From the NCBI RefSeq assembly GCF_036689815.1, contig NZ_JBAHUR010000003.1, positions 62,001-126,000 of the forward strand: a stretch of 64,000 nucleotides of DNA, in the 5' to 3' direction. Source of the stretch: Magnetovibrio sp. PR-2 (GTDB lineage: Bacteria; Pseudomonadota; Alphaproteobacteria; Rhodospirillales; Magnetovibrionaceae). The translations under genes and the position numbers were made by a program. This document shows, one piece after another, positions 17,176-26,437 of the stretch (the stretch's first letter is position 1; each line of letters begins with the position of its first letter). Below the pieces are notes generated by a model that had not been told where the DNA came from, made no database searches, and worked only from the letters and a program-made list of their open reading frames with translations.

Positions 17176-17982
17176 ATGCCTACGCACCAAACCACGACAC
17201 AATCGAAAGGCCACGGGGATGAAAATTTCCCCGTGGCCTCTCGTCTTTTGCCGGCGTGGTCCAGGCCGCATGTGATGACGTTTTATGCGTTTGCCCGCGC
17301 TGCTGACGATATCGCCGATGCGCCACATCTCAGTGCTGAAGACAAACTAAACCAACTGCGCGCCCTTGATGCACAAGTGTTGGCGGGGGAAGGGGCGTTG
17401 GCTCAATCCTTACGCGACACGGAGGTTTCGCCGCGCCATGCCCATGACTTGCTGAAAGCCTTTATGTGGGATGCACAGCACCCGCGCACCAACGACTGGG
17501 CGGCGTTGATGGCGTATTGTCAGCTGTCCGCAGCACCCGTGGGGCGCTATCTGATCGATTTGTTGGGCGGCTGCGATGACGACTATCGTGCATCGGACGC
17601 GCTGTGTGCCGCATTGCAAATTCTCAACCACATCCAAGACATCCGTGCCGATGCCGTCACCATGGACCGGGTTTATGTGCCTGCGGATTGGATGGCGGAC
17701 GCAGGGGTCTTGGTGGAGGACTTAAAGCAAGCCAAGTCTACACCCGCCCTTTCGGCGGTGAGACAGCAGATGCTGAGCAAAGTCGACGCACTTTTGGTTT
17801 TGGCCCAACCGGCTTCGCGTGTGATCCGCTCGCGTGCGCTGGCCCGGGAAGCGGCGGGGATTTTAGCCATTGCCAAAGCGCTGAGCCGGGCCTTGAAGAC
17901 GAACGACCCGTTGATGCACAGGGTTGAGCTGTCCAAGCCGGAAATGGCTTTACGATTTATCTGGGGTGCGCTTCGGGCGTGA
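17176..17982 (+). CDS. hpnC: Hydroxysqualene synthase HpnC
   Basis: A trans-isoprenyl diphosphate synthase of the squalene/phytoene synthase fold, 268 residues. It converts presqualene diphosphate (made by HpnD) to hydroxysqualene. First Asp-rich motif ARAADDIAD (about residues 41-48) and second region NHIQDIRAD, with FPVASRLLPAWSRPHVMTFYAFAR as a family N-terminus. The ATG follows GGGGGC. Second gene of the mlaC-hpnC-hpnD-hpnE operon. Confidence 0.93.
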   Translation: MPTHQTTTQSKGHGDENFPVASRLLPAWSRPHVMTFYAFARAADDIADAPHLSAEDKLNQLRALDAQVLAGEGALAQSLRDTEVSPRHAHDLLKAFMWDAQHPRTNDWAALMAYCQLSAAPVGRYLIDLLGGCDDDYRASDALCAALQILNHIQDIRADAVTMDRVYVPADWMADAGVLVEDLKQAKSTPALSAVRQQMLSKVDALLVLAQPASRVIRSRALAREAAGILAIAKALSRALKTNDPLMHRVELSKPEMALRFIWGALRA

Positions 17983-18000
17983 GTGGGGTAAAAGACGCGC

Positions 18001-18846
18001 ATGAACCAAACCGCCGCACCAGCCTGTGACCATCCCACCGCCGGAAAAGCGGTGAATAGCTCATTTTATTGGGCCATGCGCTTGATGCCCAAGGCCCAAC
18101 GCGAAGCCATGTTCGTGGTCTACGGCTTTTGTCGCGAGGTTGACGACATTGCCGATGGGTTCGATGCCAGCAATACAAAAATGCAGCGTTTGGAAGATTG
18201 GCGGCATACTGTGGAGAGGCTTTACACAGACGCTCAACCCCGTGCTGAGCTGTCGTGCTTACACCAGGTGGTCCATGCTTATGGGCTGAACAAGGCGGAT
18301 TTGATGGCGGTTATCGACGGCATGGAAATGGATGCCCATGCACGGGTGCGCATTGCTGACGAAGCCCAATTCGATCTCTACATCGACCGTGTCGCCTCCG
18401 CTGTGGGCCGCCTGTCTGATAAGGTCTTCGGTGTCGAAGGCCCTGAGGCGGACCGCCTCGCACACCACTTAGGCCGGGGGCTGCAAATCACCAATATTTT
18501 GCGCGATTTGGGTGAAGATGCTGAACGCGGCAGGCTCTATCTGCCGCTCACCATGCTCAACGCCGCAGGCATCGCCTCCGATAACCCTCAAGACGTTTTC
18601 GCCGACCCGCATGTTCAAACGGTTTTGGATCAGTTGGCGGCGCAAGCACGCGACCATTTCAGCCAAGCGCGTGCGGCCTTGGCGCACTTGGACAAAGCCA
18701 AAACCCGCCCCGCGCGGGTGATGATGGCGGTTTATGAGCGTGTCTTGGACCGCTTGCAGGCCCGCGGCCTCAGCAACATCGCAACGCCTGTCAAGCTGCC
18801 CAAATGGCAAAAGCTGTGGCTGGCGTTGTATCACGGATTGCTTTGA
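18001..18846 (+). CDS. hpnD: Presqualene diphosphate synthase HpnD
   Basis: A 281-residue squalene/phytoene synthase-family enzyme that joins two farnesyl diphosphates to presqualene diphosphate. Both Asp-rich motifs are intact: FCREVDDIADGF and NILRDLGEDAERGRLYLP. SSFYWAMRLMPKAQREAM is the family N-terminus. It starts 18 bases after hpnC and its stop lies one base before the hpnE start codon. Confidence 0.95.
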   Translation: MNQTAAPACDHPTAGKAVNSSFYWAMRLMPKAQREAMFVVYGFCREVDDIADGFDASNTKMQRLEDWRHTVERLYTDAQPRAELSCLHQVVHAYGLNKADLMAVIDGMEMDAHARVRIADEAQFDLYIDRVASAVGRLSDKVFGVEGPEADRLAHHLGRGLQITNILRDLGEDAERGRLYLPLTMLNAAGIASDNPQDVFADPHVQTVLDQLAAQARDHFSQARAALAHLDKAKTRPARVMMAVYERVLDRLQARGLSNIATPVKLPKWQKLWLALYHGLL

Positions 18847-18847
18847 C

Positions 18848-20104
18848 ATGGCCCCGTGCGTGCACATCATCGGTGCGGGTGTGGCAGGACTGTCCGCTGC
18901 TGTGCGCCTGGCCGAAGCAGGGGTGCAGGCCCGTCTTCACGAAACCGCAAAGCATGCCGGGGGGCGGTGTCGCAGTTTTTTCGACGAAACCATGGGCGCC
19001 ACCATCGACAACGGCACCCACTTGATCTTGAGCGGCAATACAGAGGTCAGGGACTATGCCCGCTTGGTGGGCGGTGATGCGGCATTGGCTCCCCAGGCGC
19101 GCGCAGCTTTCGACTTCATGCATGTTAAAAACGGCCAGACGTGGTCCGTTGACTTAGGCGCGGGTGCAGGGCGCTGGGCTATGGTGCGTTGGCTGTTGAG
19201 CAAAGACCGCCAGCCCCCGGGGTTCTCCTTGCGCCAGTTCGTCTCTGATGTGCGGGCCTTAAAACGCGGGCAGGGGAAAACAGTTTCTGCATGCGTTGCC
19301 ACAGACACGCCTTTGTTTGAAACCTTTTGGGCGCCCATGTGCAACAGTGTACTCAACGCCGCGCCGGATGTGGGGGCGGCGCAGTTGCTGTGGCGGGTGT
19401 TGGAACTGACCGTCATAAAGGGCGGCAAGTATGCCCGCCCTGTGTTGGCGCCGGACGGCCTGGGGGCGGCGCTGGTGGACCCGGCGGTGGCGTATTTGAA
19501 AGACAAGGGGGCTGCGCTTCATTTCGGACGGCGCATCACGGGGTTGGAGACCGACGGCGGGCGCGTGAAAAGCGTGCGCTTTGCCACGGCGGCCGAAGTT
19601 TTGGGCAACGGCGATCAAGTCATCGTCGCCACACCGCCCCAACACATTTCCGACTTGGTCCCCGGCGTGCCCAAGCCCGAAGGCGCCCATGCGATTTTGA
19701 ACGTGCACTACAAACTCAGCACACCCGTGGCCGCGCCGCGCTTGGTCGGCCTGATTGGCGGTGCGTGCGAATGGGTGCAGTTGCGCGGCTGCGTCGCGTC
19801 GGTGACGTTAAGTGATGCTAAGGCTTGGATGGACAAAGACCTCGACGCCATCGCCCACGCGCTTTGGCCCGAAGTGGTGCAGGTGGACGGGCTTTACGGA
19901 GATATCCCGGACTACCGCGTCATCAAAGAACGCCGCGCCACGTTTGCGGCCACGCCTGAGAACTTGGCGCTGAGACCGGGGACGCGGACGTCTTGGGACA
20001 ACCTCTATCTGGCTGGCGACTGGACCGACACAGGCCTGCCTGCGACGTTGGAGGGCGCGGTGAAGTCCGGACGGCTGGCGGCGGAGGCTGTGTTGGCGGG
20101 GTGA
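18848..20104 (+). CDS. hpnE: Hydroxysqualene reductase HpnE (FAD-dependent)
   Basis: A 418-residue flavoprotein of the amine oxidase/phytoene desaturase fold. N-terminal FAD motif [19 protein letters not shown], then GGRCRSF, and the C-terminal FAD motif NLYLAGDWTDTGLPATLEGAVKSG. HpnE reduces hydroxysqualene to squalene, completing the three-enzyme HpnCDE route. Last gene of the operon; a squalene-hopene cyclase gene is not in the window. Confidence 0.95.
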   Translation: MAPCVHIIGAGVAGLSAAVRLAEAGVQARLHETAKHAGGRCRSFFDETMGATIDNGTHLILSGNTEVRDYARLVGGDAALAPQARAAFDFMHVKNGQTWSVDLGAGAGRWAMVRWLLSKDRQPPGFSLRQFVSDVRALKRGQGKTVSACVATDTPLFETFWAPMCNSVLNAAPDVGAAQLLWRVLELTVIKGGKYARPVLAPDGLGAALVDPAVAYLKDKGAALHFGRRITGLETDGGRVKSVRFATAAEVLGNGDQVIVATPPQHISDLVPGVPKPEGAHAILNVHYKLSTPVAAPRLVGLIGGACEWVQLRGCVASVTLSDAKAWMDKDLDAIAHALWPEVVQVDGLYGDIPDYRVIKERRATFAATPENLALRPGTRTSWDNLYLAGDWTDTGLPATLEGAVKSGRLAAEAVLAG

Positions 20105-20126
20105 GGGGGGCTTGGGTGTGAGGCGC

Positions 20127-21083
20127 TTAGTCCCGCAACTCCGGCGGTAACTTGAAGTGCATGTTTTCTTCAATCCCGGTGAGCAGCTCGACGGTGGTGG
20201 TGCGCAGGGTGCCTAAGTAATCGATCACACCTTGCACCAACACATCCGGGGCTGACGCGCCTGCCGTAATGCCGACAGCGTTCACCCCGTCCAACCACTG
20301 CGGGTCGAAGTCTTGGGCGTTGTCGATGAGATAACTTTGAACCCCACAGGATTCGCCGATTTCACGCAGCCGCTTGGAATTCGAGCTGTGCTGGCCACCG
20401 ATGACAAGCACCAAATCGACACTCTTGGTTTTGCAGGCCAATTCGCGCACGGCCTGTTGACGGTTTTGGGTGGCGTAGCAGATGTCATCCAGCGCGGGAC
20501 CTTGGACCTGAGGGTAATGGGCTTCCAAGGCTACGATAATGTCGCGGGTGTCGTCCACGCTGAGCGTCGTTTGGGTCACATAGGCCATGGGCGTGTCAGA
20601 GGGCAGGTCCAGGGCCTCAACGTCCTCTACGGTGCCCACAACGCGGGTTTCGCCGGGAATGCGGCCCAGGGTGCCTTCGACCTCAGCATGACCGGCATGG
20701 CCGATCAGCACCACCACGTCGCCCTTAGCGGAATGGTTTTGGCCTTGGCGGTGGACTTTGGTGACCAACGGGCACGCCGCATCGATGTAGGGCAGCGCGC
20801 GGCGTTTGGCTTCGTCCTCAACGGCATCGGATACCCCATGGGCACTGAAAATGGTGTGGGCGCCGTCAGGGACTTCGTCCAGTTCCTGCACAAAGACAGC
20901 GCCCATGTCCCTCAACTCATCCACCACAAACTGATTGTGCACGATTTCGTGGCGCACATAGACGGGTGCGCCATATTTCTCCAACGCCTTTTTGACGATG
21001 GCTATAGCGCGGTCCACACCGGCGCAAAAGCCGCGCGGTTGGGCCAGGATAATCTTCAGCGGGGGGTGAGGTTGGGTGTCCAA
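20127..21083 (-). CDS. ispH: 4-hydroxy-3-methylbut-2-enyl diphosphate reductase
   Basis: The last step of the MEP pathway, producing IPP and DMAPP. The [4Fe-4S] cysteines are in [24 protein letters not shown] and [11 protein letters not shown]. Active-site [15 protein letters not shown] and [11 protein letters not shown] are present. The middle motif reads DAACP where DATCP is more usual. Start uncertain: TTG at 21083 with GGAGG four bases before it, or TTG at 21101. It converges on hpnE, which consumes its pathway's product. Confidence 0.95.
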   Translation of the reverse strand: MDTQPHPPLKIILAQPRGFCAGVDRAIAIVKKALEKYGAPVYVRHEIVHNQFVVDELRDMGAVFVQELDEVPDGAHTIFSAHGVSDAVEDEAKRRALPYIDAACPLVTKVHRQGQNHSAKGDVVVLIGHAGHAEVEGTLGRIPGETRVVGTVEDVEALDLPSDTPMAYVTQTTLSVDDTRDIIVALEAHYPQVQGPALDDICYATQNRQQAVRELACKTKSVDLVLVIGGQHSSNSKRLREIGESCGVQSYLIDNAQDFDPQWLDGVNAVGITAGASAPDVLVQGVIDYLGTLRTTTVELLTGIEENMHFKLPPELRD

Positions 21084-21467
21084 GGGGCCTCCAGTGAGCA
21101 AGTTGGGCGACCATACAGCGCTTTTCGAGCGCTGAAAAGGGGGCTTTCATCACATTAAAGCGATACCAAGGGGGCGAATAACCCTTAGTAAGTATAGACT
21201 TTTGCCAATAGCGTAGTGATAAAACCCTTGACGTAGCTCAGCTATTTTGTATATTAGCGCTATCGGTGCCCAATTGGGGCCGATCAGTTCGCTTGAGGCA
21301 TCGGGTCTTGAGTGAGCGGTGATCCGGCCGAAAAAGGCGGATCAAGCTTGTTAAGCCGTGCTTTTGCCACTCTGTTGCCATGATTTGTGGGCGATAATCG
21401 CTCTCAAGGAACGGAGGGGACCGGAAACAAGTTTAAGTCAGGACTATTGCTTCGAAGGAGGATAGCC
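21084..21467 (+). other. Gene-free leader region before a small membrane protein and rpoH
   Basis: A 384-base stretch with a good promoter at 21228-21255 and then about 210 bases without a convincing ORF. It contains a hairpin at about 21321-21344 (GATCC and GCC pairing with GGC and GGATC around GAAAAA). An open frame from GTG 21387 is continuous with the small protein below but adds residues of no clear kind. The region could encode a regulatory leader or a small RNA. Confidence 0.4.
21228..21255 (+). promoter_or_regulatory. Strong sigma-70-like promoter
   Basis: TTGACG and TATATT are separated by 16 bases. It is close to consensus and faces the small membrane protein and rpoH, about 230 bases ahead of the first start codon. 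Confidence 0.6.
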
Positions 21468-21593
21468 ATGTTGACGTCATATCTTTTGTTCGCACTCACT
21501 GCGACTTTGGCCGTCCCGGCGTTTTTCCTTTTACAGCAAGCTGATCTAAAGCCAGTCCGTATTCGTAAGAATACTCAACGCCCACGCGTTTGA
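21468..21593 (+). CDS. 41-residue single-pass membrane protein
   Basis: The ATG has a very strong ribosome binding site (GAAGGAGG, seven bases upstream). The product starts MLTSYLLFALTATLAVPAFF, a single hydrophobic helix, followed by a short polar and basic tail (RIRKNTQRPRV). It lies 63 bases before rpoH and may share its transcript. No family recognised. The longer frame from 21387 is less likely, given the ribosome binding site here. Confidence 0.6.
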   Translation: MLTSYLLFALTATLAVPAFFLLQQADLKPVRIRKNTQRPRV

Positions 21594-21656
21594 AGGTTTT
21601 TGATCACATTTGTTTCTGACGACAGTCATATTTGTAATTTGGGAGTATAACTCGCC

Positions 21657-22580
21657 ATGACCGCAATGAACCTACCCACCGCCGTAACTGAAAATGGCCT
21701 TTCGCGCTATTTCAAAGAAGCTTGGTCGTACCCCGTGCTTAAAGCCGAGGACGAACGCGCGCTTGCTGAAAAGTGGCGCGATGAGCAAGATGTCGACGCC
21801 GCGCACGCGCTGGTCACGTCGCACCTGCGCTTGGTCGTTAAAATCGCCATGGGGTACCGCGGATATGGTTTGCCGGTCGCCGATCTTGTGTCGGAAGGCA
21901 ATATTGGCCTGATGAAGGCCGTTAAGAAATTTGAGCCCGAACGCGGCTTCCGCCTGTCCACCTATGCCATGTGGTGGATCAAAGCGTCGATCACCGAATA
22001 CGTTTTGCGCTCGTGGTCCATGGTCAAAATGGGCACCGTGGCGGCCCAGAAAAAGCTGTTCTTCAGCCTGCGTCGTCACAAAAAGCGCTTAGGCATTCAA
22101 GACAATGGCGAACTGAGCCCGGAACAAGCGAAGCTTCTGTCTGAAGACCTGGACATCAAAGAGCACGACATCGTCAATATGAACCGTCGTCTGTCATCCA
22201 AAGACATGAGCCTCAACGCTCCAGTCGGCAACGACGAAGGCGGCGCCACCCTCGAACATCAAGATATGCTGGAATACGAAGGTGCTTCGCCGGAAGAGAC
22301 TTACGGCTCCAGCGAAGAACGCGGCCTGCAGTCGGAAATGCTGCGCGACGCTATGGTGGAGCTGGACGATCGCGAACGCTACATCCTGACCGAACGCCGT
22401 CTCAAAGACGACCCGATCACGTTGGAAGAGCTAGGCCAACACTTCGGCGTATCACGCGAACGTGTGCGCCAATTGGAAGCACGTGCCTTTGCTAAGGTCC
22501 AAAAATTCATGACCGAAGCCATGACCAAGCGTGAACAAGACGCCGAGGAGGCACTTGATGCGGCGTTTATGCCGGCTTAA
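21657..22580 (+). CDS. rpoH: RNA polymerase heat-shock sigma factor RpoH (sigma-32)
   Basis: A 307-residue group 3 sigma factor. Region 2 reads LVTSHLRLVVKIAMGYRGYG through STYAMWWIKASITEYVL, the RpoH box is QKKLFFSLRRHKKRL, and region 4.2 is TLEELGQHFGVSRERVRQLE. Sigma-32 drives chaperone and protease genes. The upstream region is long and may form mRNA structure, as with known temperature-sensing rpoH leaders, but this was not folded. A terminator follows at 22615. Confidence 0.96.
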   Translation: MTAMNLPTAVTENGLSRYFKEAWSYPVLKAEDERALAEKWRDEQDVDAAHALVTSHLRLVVKIAMGYRGYGLPVADLVSEGNIGLMKAVKKFEPERGFRLSTYAMWWIKASITEYVLRSWSMVKMGTVAAQKKLFFSLRRHKKRLGIQDNGELSPEQAKLLSEDLDIKEHDIVNMNRRLSSKDMSLNAPVGNDEGGATLEHQDMLEYEGASPEETYGSSEERGLQSEMLRDAMVELDDRERYILTERRLKDDPITLEELGQHFGVSRERVRQLEARAFAKVQKFMTEAMTKREQDAEEALDAAFMPA

Positions 22581-22614
22581 GTCCTGTGAACCCCCAGTAC
22601 CCCCCCCTGAACGA

Positions 22615-22648
22615 ACGGCGCACCAATGGCGGTGCGCCGTTTTTGTTT
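22615..22648 (+). terminator. Rho-independent terminator of rpoH
   Basis: A perfect 10-bp stem, ACGGCGCACC and GGTGCGCCGT, around a six-base loop, followed by TTTTGTTT. Confidence 0.92.
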
Positions 22649-22682
22649 GGTAATTGGCAAGTCCTTGCCGATAATCGAATTT

Positions 22683-23450
22683 ATGGAATCACCTGTGAAC
22701 CCCATTATTCTCTTTTGCGACTTTGGTCTGCCCTACACCGGGCAGATGAAGGGGCGGTTGGTCGAAGAGCTGGGCCAAGACGCACCCAACCACCCCATCA
22801 TCGATCTGATGCACGACGTGCCTGCCCACGACGTTCAGGCAGGCGCGATTTTGTTGGCGGCGCATGCGGATGACTTTCCGTTGGGCAGCGTGTTCGTCTG
22901 TGTGGTGGATCCAGGCGTCGGCTCGCACGAGCGCAAGCCCGGTGTGGTGCGCGCAGGGGGGCGCTGGTTTGTCGGCCCCTTGAACGGGTTGTTTGAACAC
23001 GTGCTGAGGCGCTGGGACGATGCAGAGGTGTTCGAGATCACCTGGCAGCCGCCACAGCTCTCTGCAAGCTTTCACGGACGCGACTTATTCTCTCCGGTCG
23101 CGGCCGGACTGGCTTTGGCTGGGGACGACGGCATTCAAGGTCTCAGATTGGTGCCCTTGAGCCACATCCGTCACCCTGAATTCTCAGACAATTTAGCGCA
23201 AATCATCTATGCCGACGGGTTTGGCAACCTCATGACAGGCCTTCGCTTTTCCCGTTTAAACGATGAAGACTTAATTGAGGCAGCCGGCAAGATTATTCCA
23301 CGGGCCAGAACCTTTGCTGATGTGGAGCCCGGTGCCTTATTTGTCTATGAAAATGCCATAGGATTGCTAGAAATTTCCGCAAATTTGGGGCGTGCAGAGG
23401 AAATCTTAGGGATTGGCGTGGGAAGCTCAATAAAAATCACCAAACTGTGA
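22683..23450 (+). CDS. SAM hydroxide adenosyltransferase (DUF62 family)
   Basis: About 255 residues of the fluorinase/chlorinase/DUF62 fold. Characteristic parts are FCDFGLPYTGQMKG, VVDPGVGSHERKP, WFVGPLNGLFEHVL, SFHGRDLFSPVAAGLA and YADGFGNLMTG. DUF62 enzymes hydrolyse S-adenosylmethionine to adenosine and methionine with an Asp/Arg/His water-activating set; the halogenase-specific loop is not apparent. Start at ATG 22683 is chosen because it begins just before the conserved first strand; GTG 22695 is possible. Confidence 0.88.
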   Translation: MESPVNPIILFCDFGLPYTGQMKGRLVEELGQDAPNHPIIDLMHDVPAHDVQAGAILLAAHADDFPLGSVFVCVVDPGVGSHERKPGVVRAGGRWFVGPLNGLFEHVLRRWDDAEVFEITWQPPQLSASFHGRDLFSPVAAGLALAGDDGIQGLRLVPLSHIRHPEFSDNLAQIIYADGFGNLMTGLRFSRLNDEDLIEAAGKIIPRARTFADVEPGALFVYENAIGLLEISANLGRAEEILGIGVGSSIKITKL

Positions 23451-23572
23451 CGACCGTCACTTTCTTTTCGTAGCGAAAATGCGTTACACTTCAGCCGCAT
23501 GGCATATATTTAAAATCTCAACCCAGCCAAAAAAGGGATAGTTACGCACCAGTATGTGCAACGGGGAACTGA

Positions 23573-24400
23573 ATGGCTCTTAAAGTCAAATTTTGGGGTG
23601 TACGTGGCTCGATCGCATGCCCATCCGCAGATCATATTCGATATGGTGGCAATACCAGTTGTTTGGAAATTCAGGCCGGGGACCGCCGTTTGGTTCTCGA
23701 CGCTGGCACGGGCATTCGCGGCTTGGGCCAGACTTTTTTGCAAGAAGATGTTGAACAAATCCATATTTTGCTGACCCACACCCACTGGGACCACATCAAC
23801 GGCTTTCCGTTTTTTGTTCCGGCTTATGATCCCAGGCGCAAGCTTCACATCATGGCAGGGCACCTGAAGGGCGATTCCGGTATTCAAAATGTTTTAGCAG
23901 CACAAATGGACAACCCCATGTTCCCCGTGCCGTTGGCTGCCATGCAGGCGGAAATGACGTTTGACGATTTCGAAGCGGGAACGAGCTTCGATCTTTACGA
24001 CGACGTGCACATCCGCACCTGCCCCCTGAACCATCCCAATGGCGCCACCGGATACCGGATTGAGCACGCAGGTCATTCGATCTGCTACATTACCGATACG
24101 GAACATGTGCCAGGCAAAATGGACGAAAACATCCTCGGCCTGATCGAAGGTGCGGATGTTGTGATCTATGACGCGACCTACACGGAAGAAGAATATCCGT
24201 CGCGCATTGGCTGGGGGCACTCCACCTGGAATGAAGGCATTAAGCTCTGCAAAGAAGCCGGGGCGAAGTCCTTAGCGATTTTCCACCATGAACCGGAACA
24301 CACGGATGAGTTCATGGATCAGCTGGAAAAAGACGCCCAAGCGGAATGGAGCGATTGCTTCTGCGCCAAAGAGGGTATGGAGCTGGTTTACGGCGATTAA
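23573..24400 (+). CDS. MBL-fold metallohydrolase
   Basis: A 275-residue metallo-beta-lactamase-fold protein. It has the N-terminal FWGVRGSIACPS and NTSCLEI, the metal site THTHWDHINGF, HPNGATGYRIE, ITDTEH and a final FHHEPEHTDE. The VRGS start places it in the subgroup containing PhnP/RNase Z-like hydrolases, often cyclic-nucleotide or signalling phosphodiesterases. The substrate is unknown. The ATG at 23573 follows an AACGGGGAACTGA stretch. Confidence 0.87.
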   Translation: MALKVKFWGVRGSIACPSADHIRYGGNTSCLEIQAGDRRLVLDAGTGIRGLGQTFLQEDVEQIHILLTHTHWDHINGFPFFVPAYDPRRKLHIMAGHLKGDSGIQNVLAAQMDNPMFPVPLAAMQAEMTFDDFEAGTSFDLYDDVHIRTCPLNHPNGATGYRIEHAGHSICYITDTEHVPGKMDENILGLIEGADVVIYDATYTEEEYPSRIGWGHSTWNEGIKLCKEAGAKSLAIFHHEPEHTDEFMDQLEKDAQAEWSDCFCAKEGMELVYGD

Positions 24401-24421
24401 ACTTTTCAAGATTTCTGCCAC

Positions 24422-24453
24422 AAAAAAGCCGCCCTGTAGGGGCGGCTTTTTTT
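24422..24453. terminator. Bidirectional terminator between MBL hydrolase and motB
   Basis: GCCGCCC and GGGCGGC pair around TGTAG, with an A-run on the left and a T-run on the right, so it can stop transcription from both converging genes. Confidence 0.92.
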
Positions 24454-24471
24454 GTGTGTGTCTTGTCTTTG

Positions 24472-25434
24472 TTATTGGCCTTCAAGCTGTTCGAGTCCGA
24501 GCGCATCCTCAGCCCCTTGTTTGAACGAGCTTTCGTTTGCATCGTCAGTGGTCTCTGCTGGTGGAACAGGGGGCGGCGGTGCAGTGTTTGGCTGGTTTTG
24601 CAGGTCTTCGGTGCGGCGTTGAAGGTCTTGGTTTTGTTGTTGTTCTTTTTCGGCTTCTTGGACGCGCTTTTGGACCTCTTGTTGCTTTTGTAAGGCTTCT
24701 GCTTCGCGGCGGCGCATTTCACGTTGGATGTTTTCTTCGACGATGATGTCTTGGAACTGATCTTTGAGCTTGTTGGTCATGGGGGTCAGCAAAATCGCCA
24801 CGCGGCGGTTTTTCGCCTGGTTGATTTTGTTGGGCGTGCCGTCCGGGTTTAAGTTCGGCACCTTGGGATGCGCATCGCCAAAGCCCACGGCCTTCAGTTG
24901 GAAAACATGCACGCCACCGGCTTGTAGTTCGCGCACCACAGCAGATGCGCGAGCTGCGGATAGTTCCCAGTTGGAGGGGAACATCTCGGTGTGGATCGGA
25001 TCGTTATCGGTGTGGCCTTCGGCTTCGATCATAAAGAACTTGTAGGACTCATTGGTCAGAACTTCTGCCCATTTTGCCAACAAGGGCTTGGCATCCTCTT
25101 TGATTTTGGCGGTGCCGGAGATGAAGAAACCTGCGCTCGCCATTTCAATGGTGACGCCGCGCTCGTCTTTGTGCACCTCGACGATTTGTTCCATGCCGGT
25201 TTCAAAAACGATGTCCTCAATTTTGGTTTTGACTTCGGACGTGGTGGTTTCTTTGGCTTCGCCTTTACCGATTTCCTCTTGGATACCAGCGATCACTTCT
25301 TCAAATAGCGGCATGTCAATTTTGGAGAACGACACCAGCATGACAAAAAACGCCAGCAGCAGAGTAATGGCGTCGGCATATGTGACCAGCCATTCTTCGT
25401 CAACGGGATCTTCTGTTATGGGGGGTGGGGGCAA
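24472..25434 (-). CDS. motB: MotB-like flagellar stator protein with long C-terminal coiled-coil tail
   Basis: A 320-residue protein. The single N-terminal helix WLVTYADAITLLLAFFVML contains the proton-binding Asp of MotB. A plug-like region and an OmpA/MotB peptidoglycan-binding domain follow (about residues 90-230, with EGHTDND, NWELSAARA and AKNRRVAILL). After that comes an unusual tail of about 85 residues: Gln/Glu/Arg-rich coiled coil, then a Pro-rich stretch. The TTG start at 25434 has AGGGAGA upstream. It lies 25 bases after motA. The stator could also serve a different rotary machine; no other flagellar gene lies nearby. Confidence 0.88.
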   Translation of the reverse strand: MPPPPITEDPVDEEWLVTYADAITLLLAFFVMLVSFSKIDMPLFEEVIAGIQEEIGKGEAKETTTSEVKTKIEDIVFETGMEQIVEVHKDERGVTIEMASAGFFISGTAKIKEDAKPLLAKWAEVLTNESYKFFMIEAEGHTDNDPIHTEMFPSNWELSAARASAVVRELQAGGVHVFQLKAVGFGDAHPKVPNLNPDGTPNKINQAKNRRVAILLTPMTNKLKDQFQDIIVEENIQREMRRREAEALQKQQEVQKRVQEAEKEQQQNQDLQRRTEDLQNQPNTAPPPPVPPAETTDDANESSFKQGAEDALGLEQLEGQ

Positions 25435-25459
25435 TTGCCGTCTCCCTTAGGCCGCAGGA

Positions 25460-26263
25460 TTATTTGCGGCGTGCTTTGTCGATGCTGAAGTGAATAGCGG
25501 GATCCAGATAACTGTTCATTTTATCTTGGATAAAGCGCGGGCTTTTGCGGTCGGCCATCAAAATCAGGCCTTCGGCGACCAGGTAGTTGCGAAAGCGAAT
25601 GATCTGTTCGCGCTGCATGATTTTGTTGGCGGCCGGAATAAAGATCAAGCGTGCGAACAACACACCGTACAACGTCGTGATCAAGGCGATGGCAAGGCCC
25701 GGGCCCAAGGCCGTCGGGTCGGCACCCATTTTGTCCAACATGATCACCAGGCCGATCAGCGTACCGATCATGCCAAAGGCCGGTGACGTTGACGCCATGA
25801 AGCGCAGAATGTGAACTTGGACCGTGTTGCGGCCAAAGGTTGTTTCGATCAAGTTGGTCATGATGTCGCGCACTTCGGCACCACTGTAGCCGCTGATGAC
25901 CATCTCGACGCCGAACTGCATGAATTTATCGCCGCGCACGGCTTTTTTAGCTTCGGCCTCTAGGGCAGGGGGGCCGCCTTTTTGAACAATATAGGCCCAA
26001 CGGATCATACGCCCGACCTCCGCCTTCAAAACATCGCGACCGACTTTGGGAGTGACCAGGATGCGACCGATCAAGCGCAGAGAAAGAATAACGTAACGCG
26101 GTTCGTAGGATATGAACGCGGCAGCAAACGTGCCACCGATCACAATCACAAAGCCGGAGCCACTGAGAAAGATCAGATAGTTGTCTGTCTCCCACACAAT
26201 TGCGCCTACGAACATGCCGAACGCAACCAGCAGGGAGAAAACAGTTGATATGGATAGGCTCAT
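25460..26263 (-). CDS. motA: MotA-like flagellar stator protein
   Basis: A 267-residue inner-membrane protein of the MotA/TolQ/ExbB family with four membrane helices (about 5-25, 30-50, 155-175 and 187-210). ASTSPAFGMIGTLIGLVIML and GLAIALITTLYGVLFARLIF are the stator signature helices. With MotB it forms the ion channel that turns the flagellar motor. GGAGGGAGAGGAA precedes the ATG. First gene of a motA-motB pair. Confidence 0.93.
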   Translation of the reverse strand: MSLSISTVFSLLVAFGMFVGAIVWETDNYLIFLSGSGFVIVIGGTFAAAFISYEPRYVILSLRLIGRILVTPKVGRDVLKAEVGRMIRWAYIVQKGGPPALEAEAKKAVRGDKFMQFGVEMVISGYSGAEVRDIMTNLIETTFGRNTVQVHILRFMASTSPAFGMIGTLIGLVIMLDKMGADPTALGPGLAIALITTLYGVLFARLIFIPAANKIMQREQIIRFRNYLVAEGLILMADRKSPRFIQDKMNSYLDPAIHFSIDKARRK

Positions 26264-26437
26264 CTAGGTTCCTCTCCCTCCAGCCATATTTTATGGCCAG
26301 CTGCCCCAAGTCGACGTTCTGCCAACACGAGGGAATCAGAATGCATTGCTCAAAAATAAGTGCGAATCGCTCCTATTTCAAAACAATCATACAGAATTGT
26401 TTCTTTATGAGAAATTAACCTAGAAAGTTAAGGGGGC

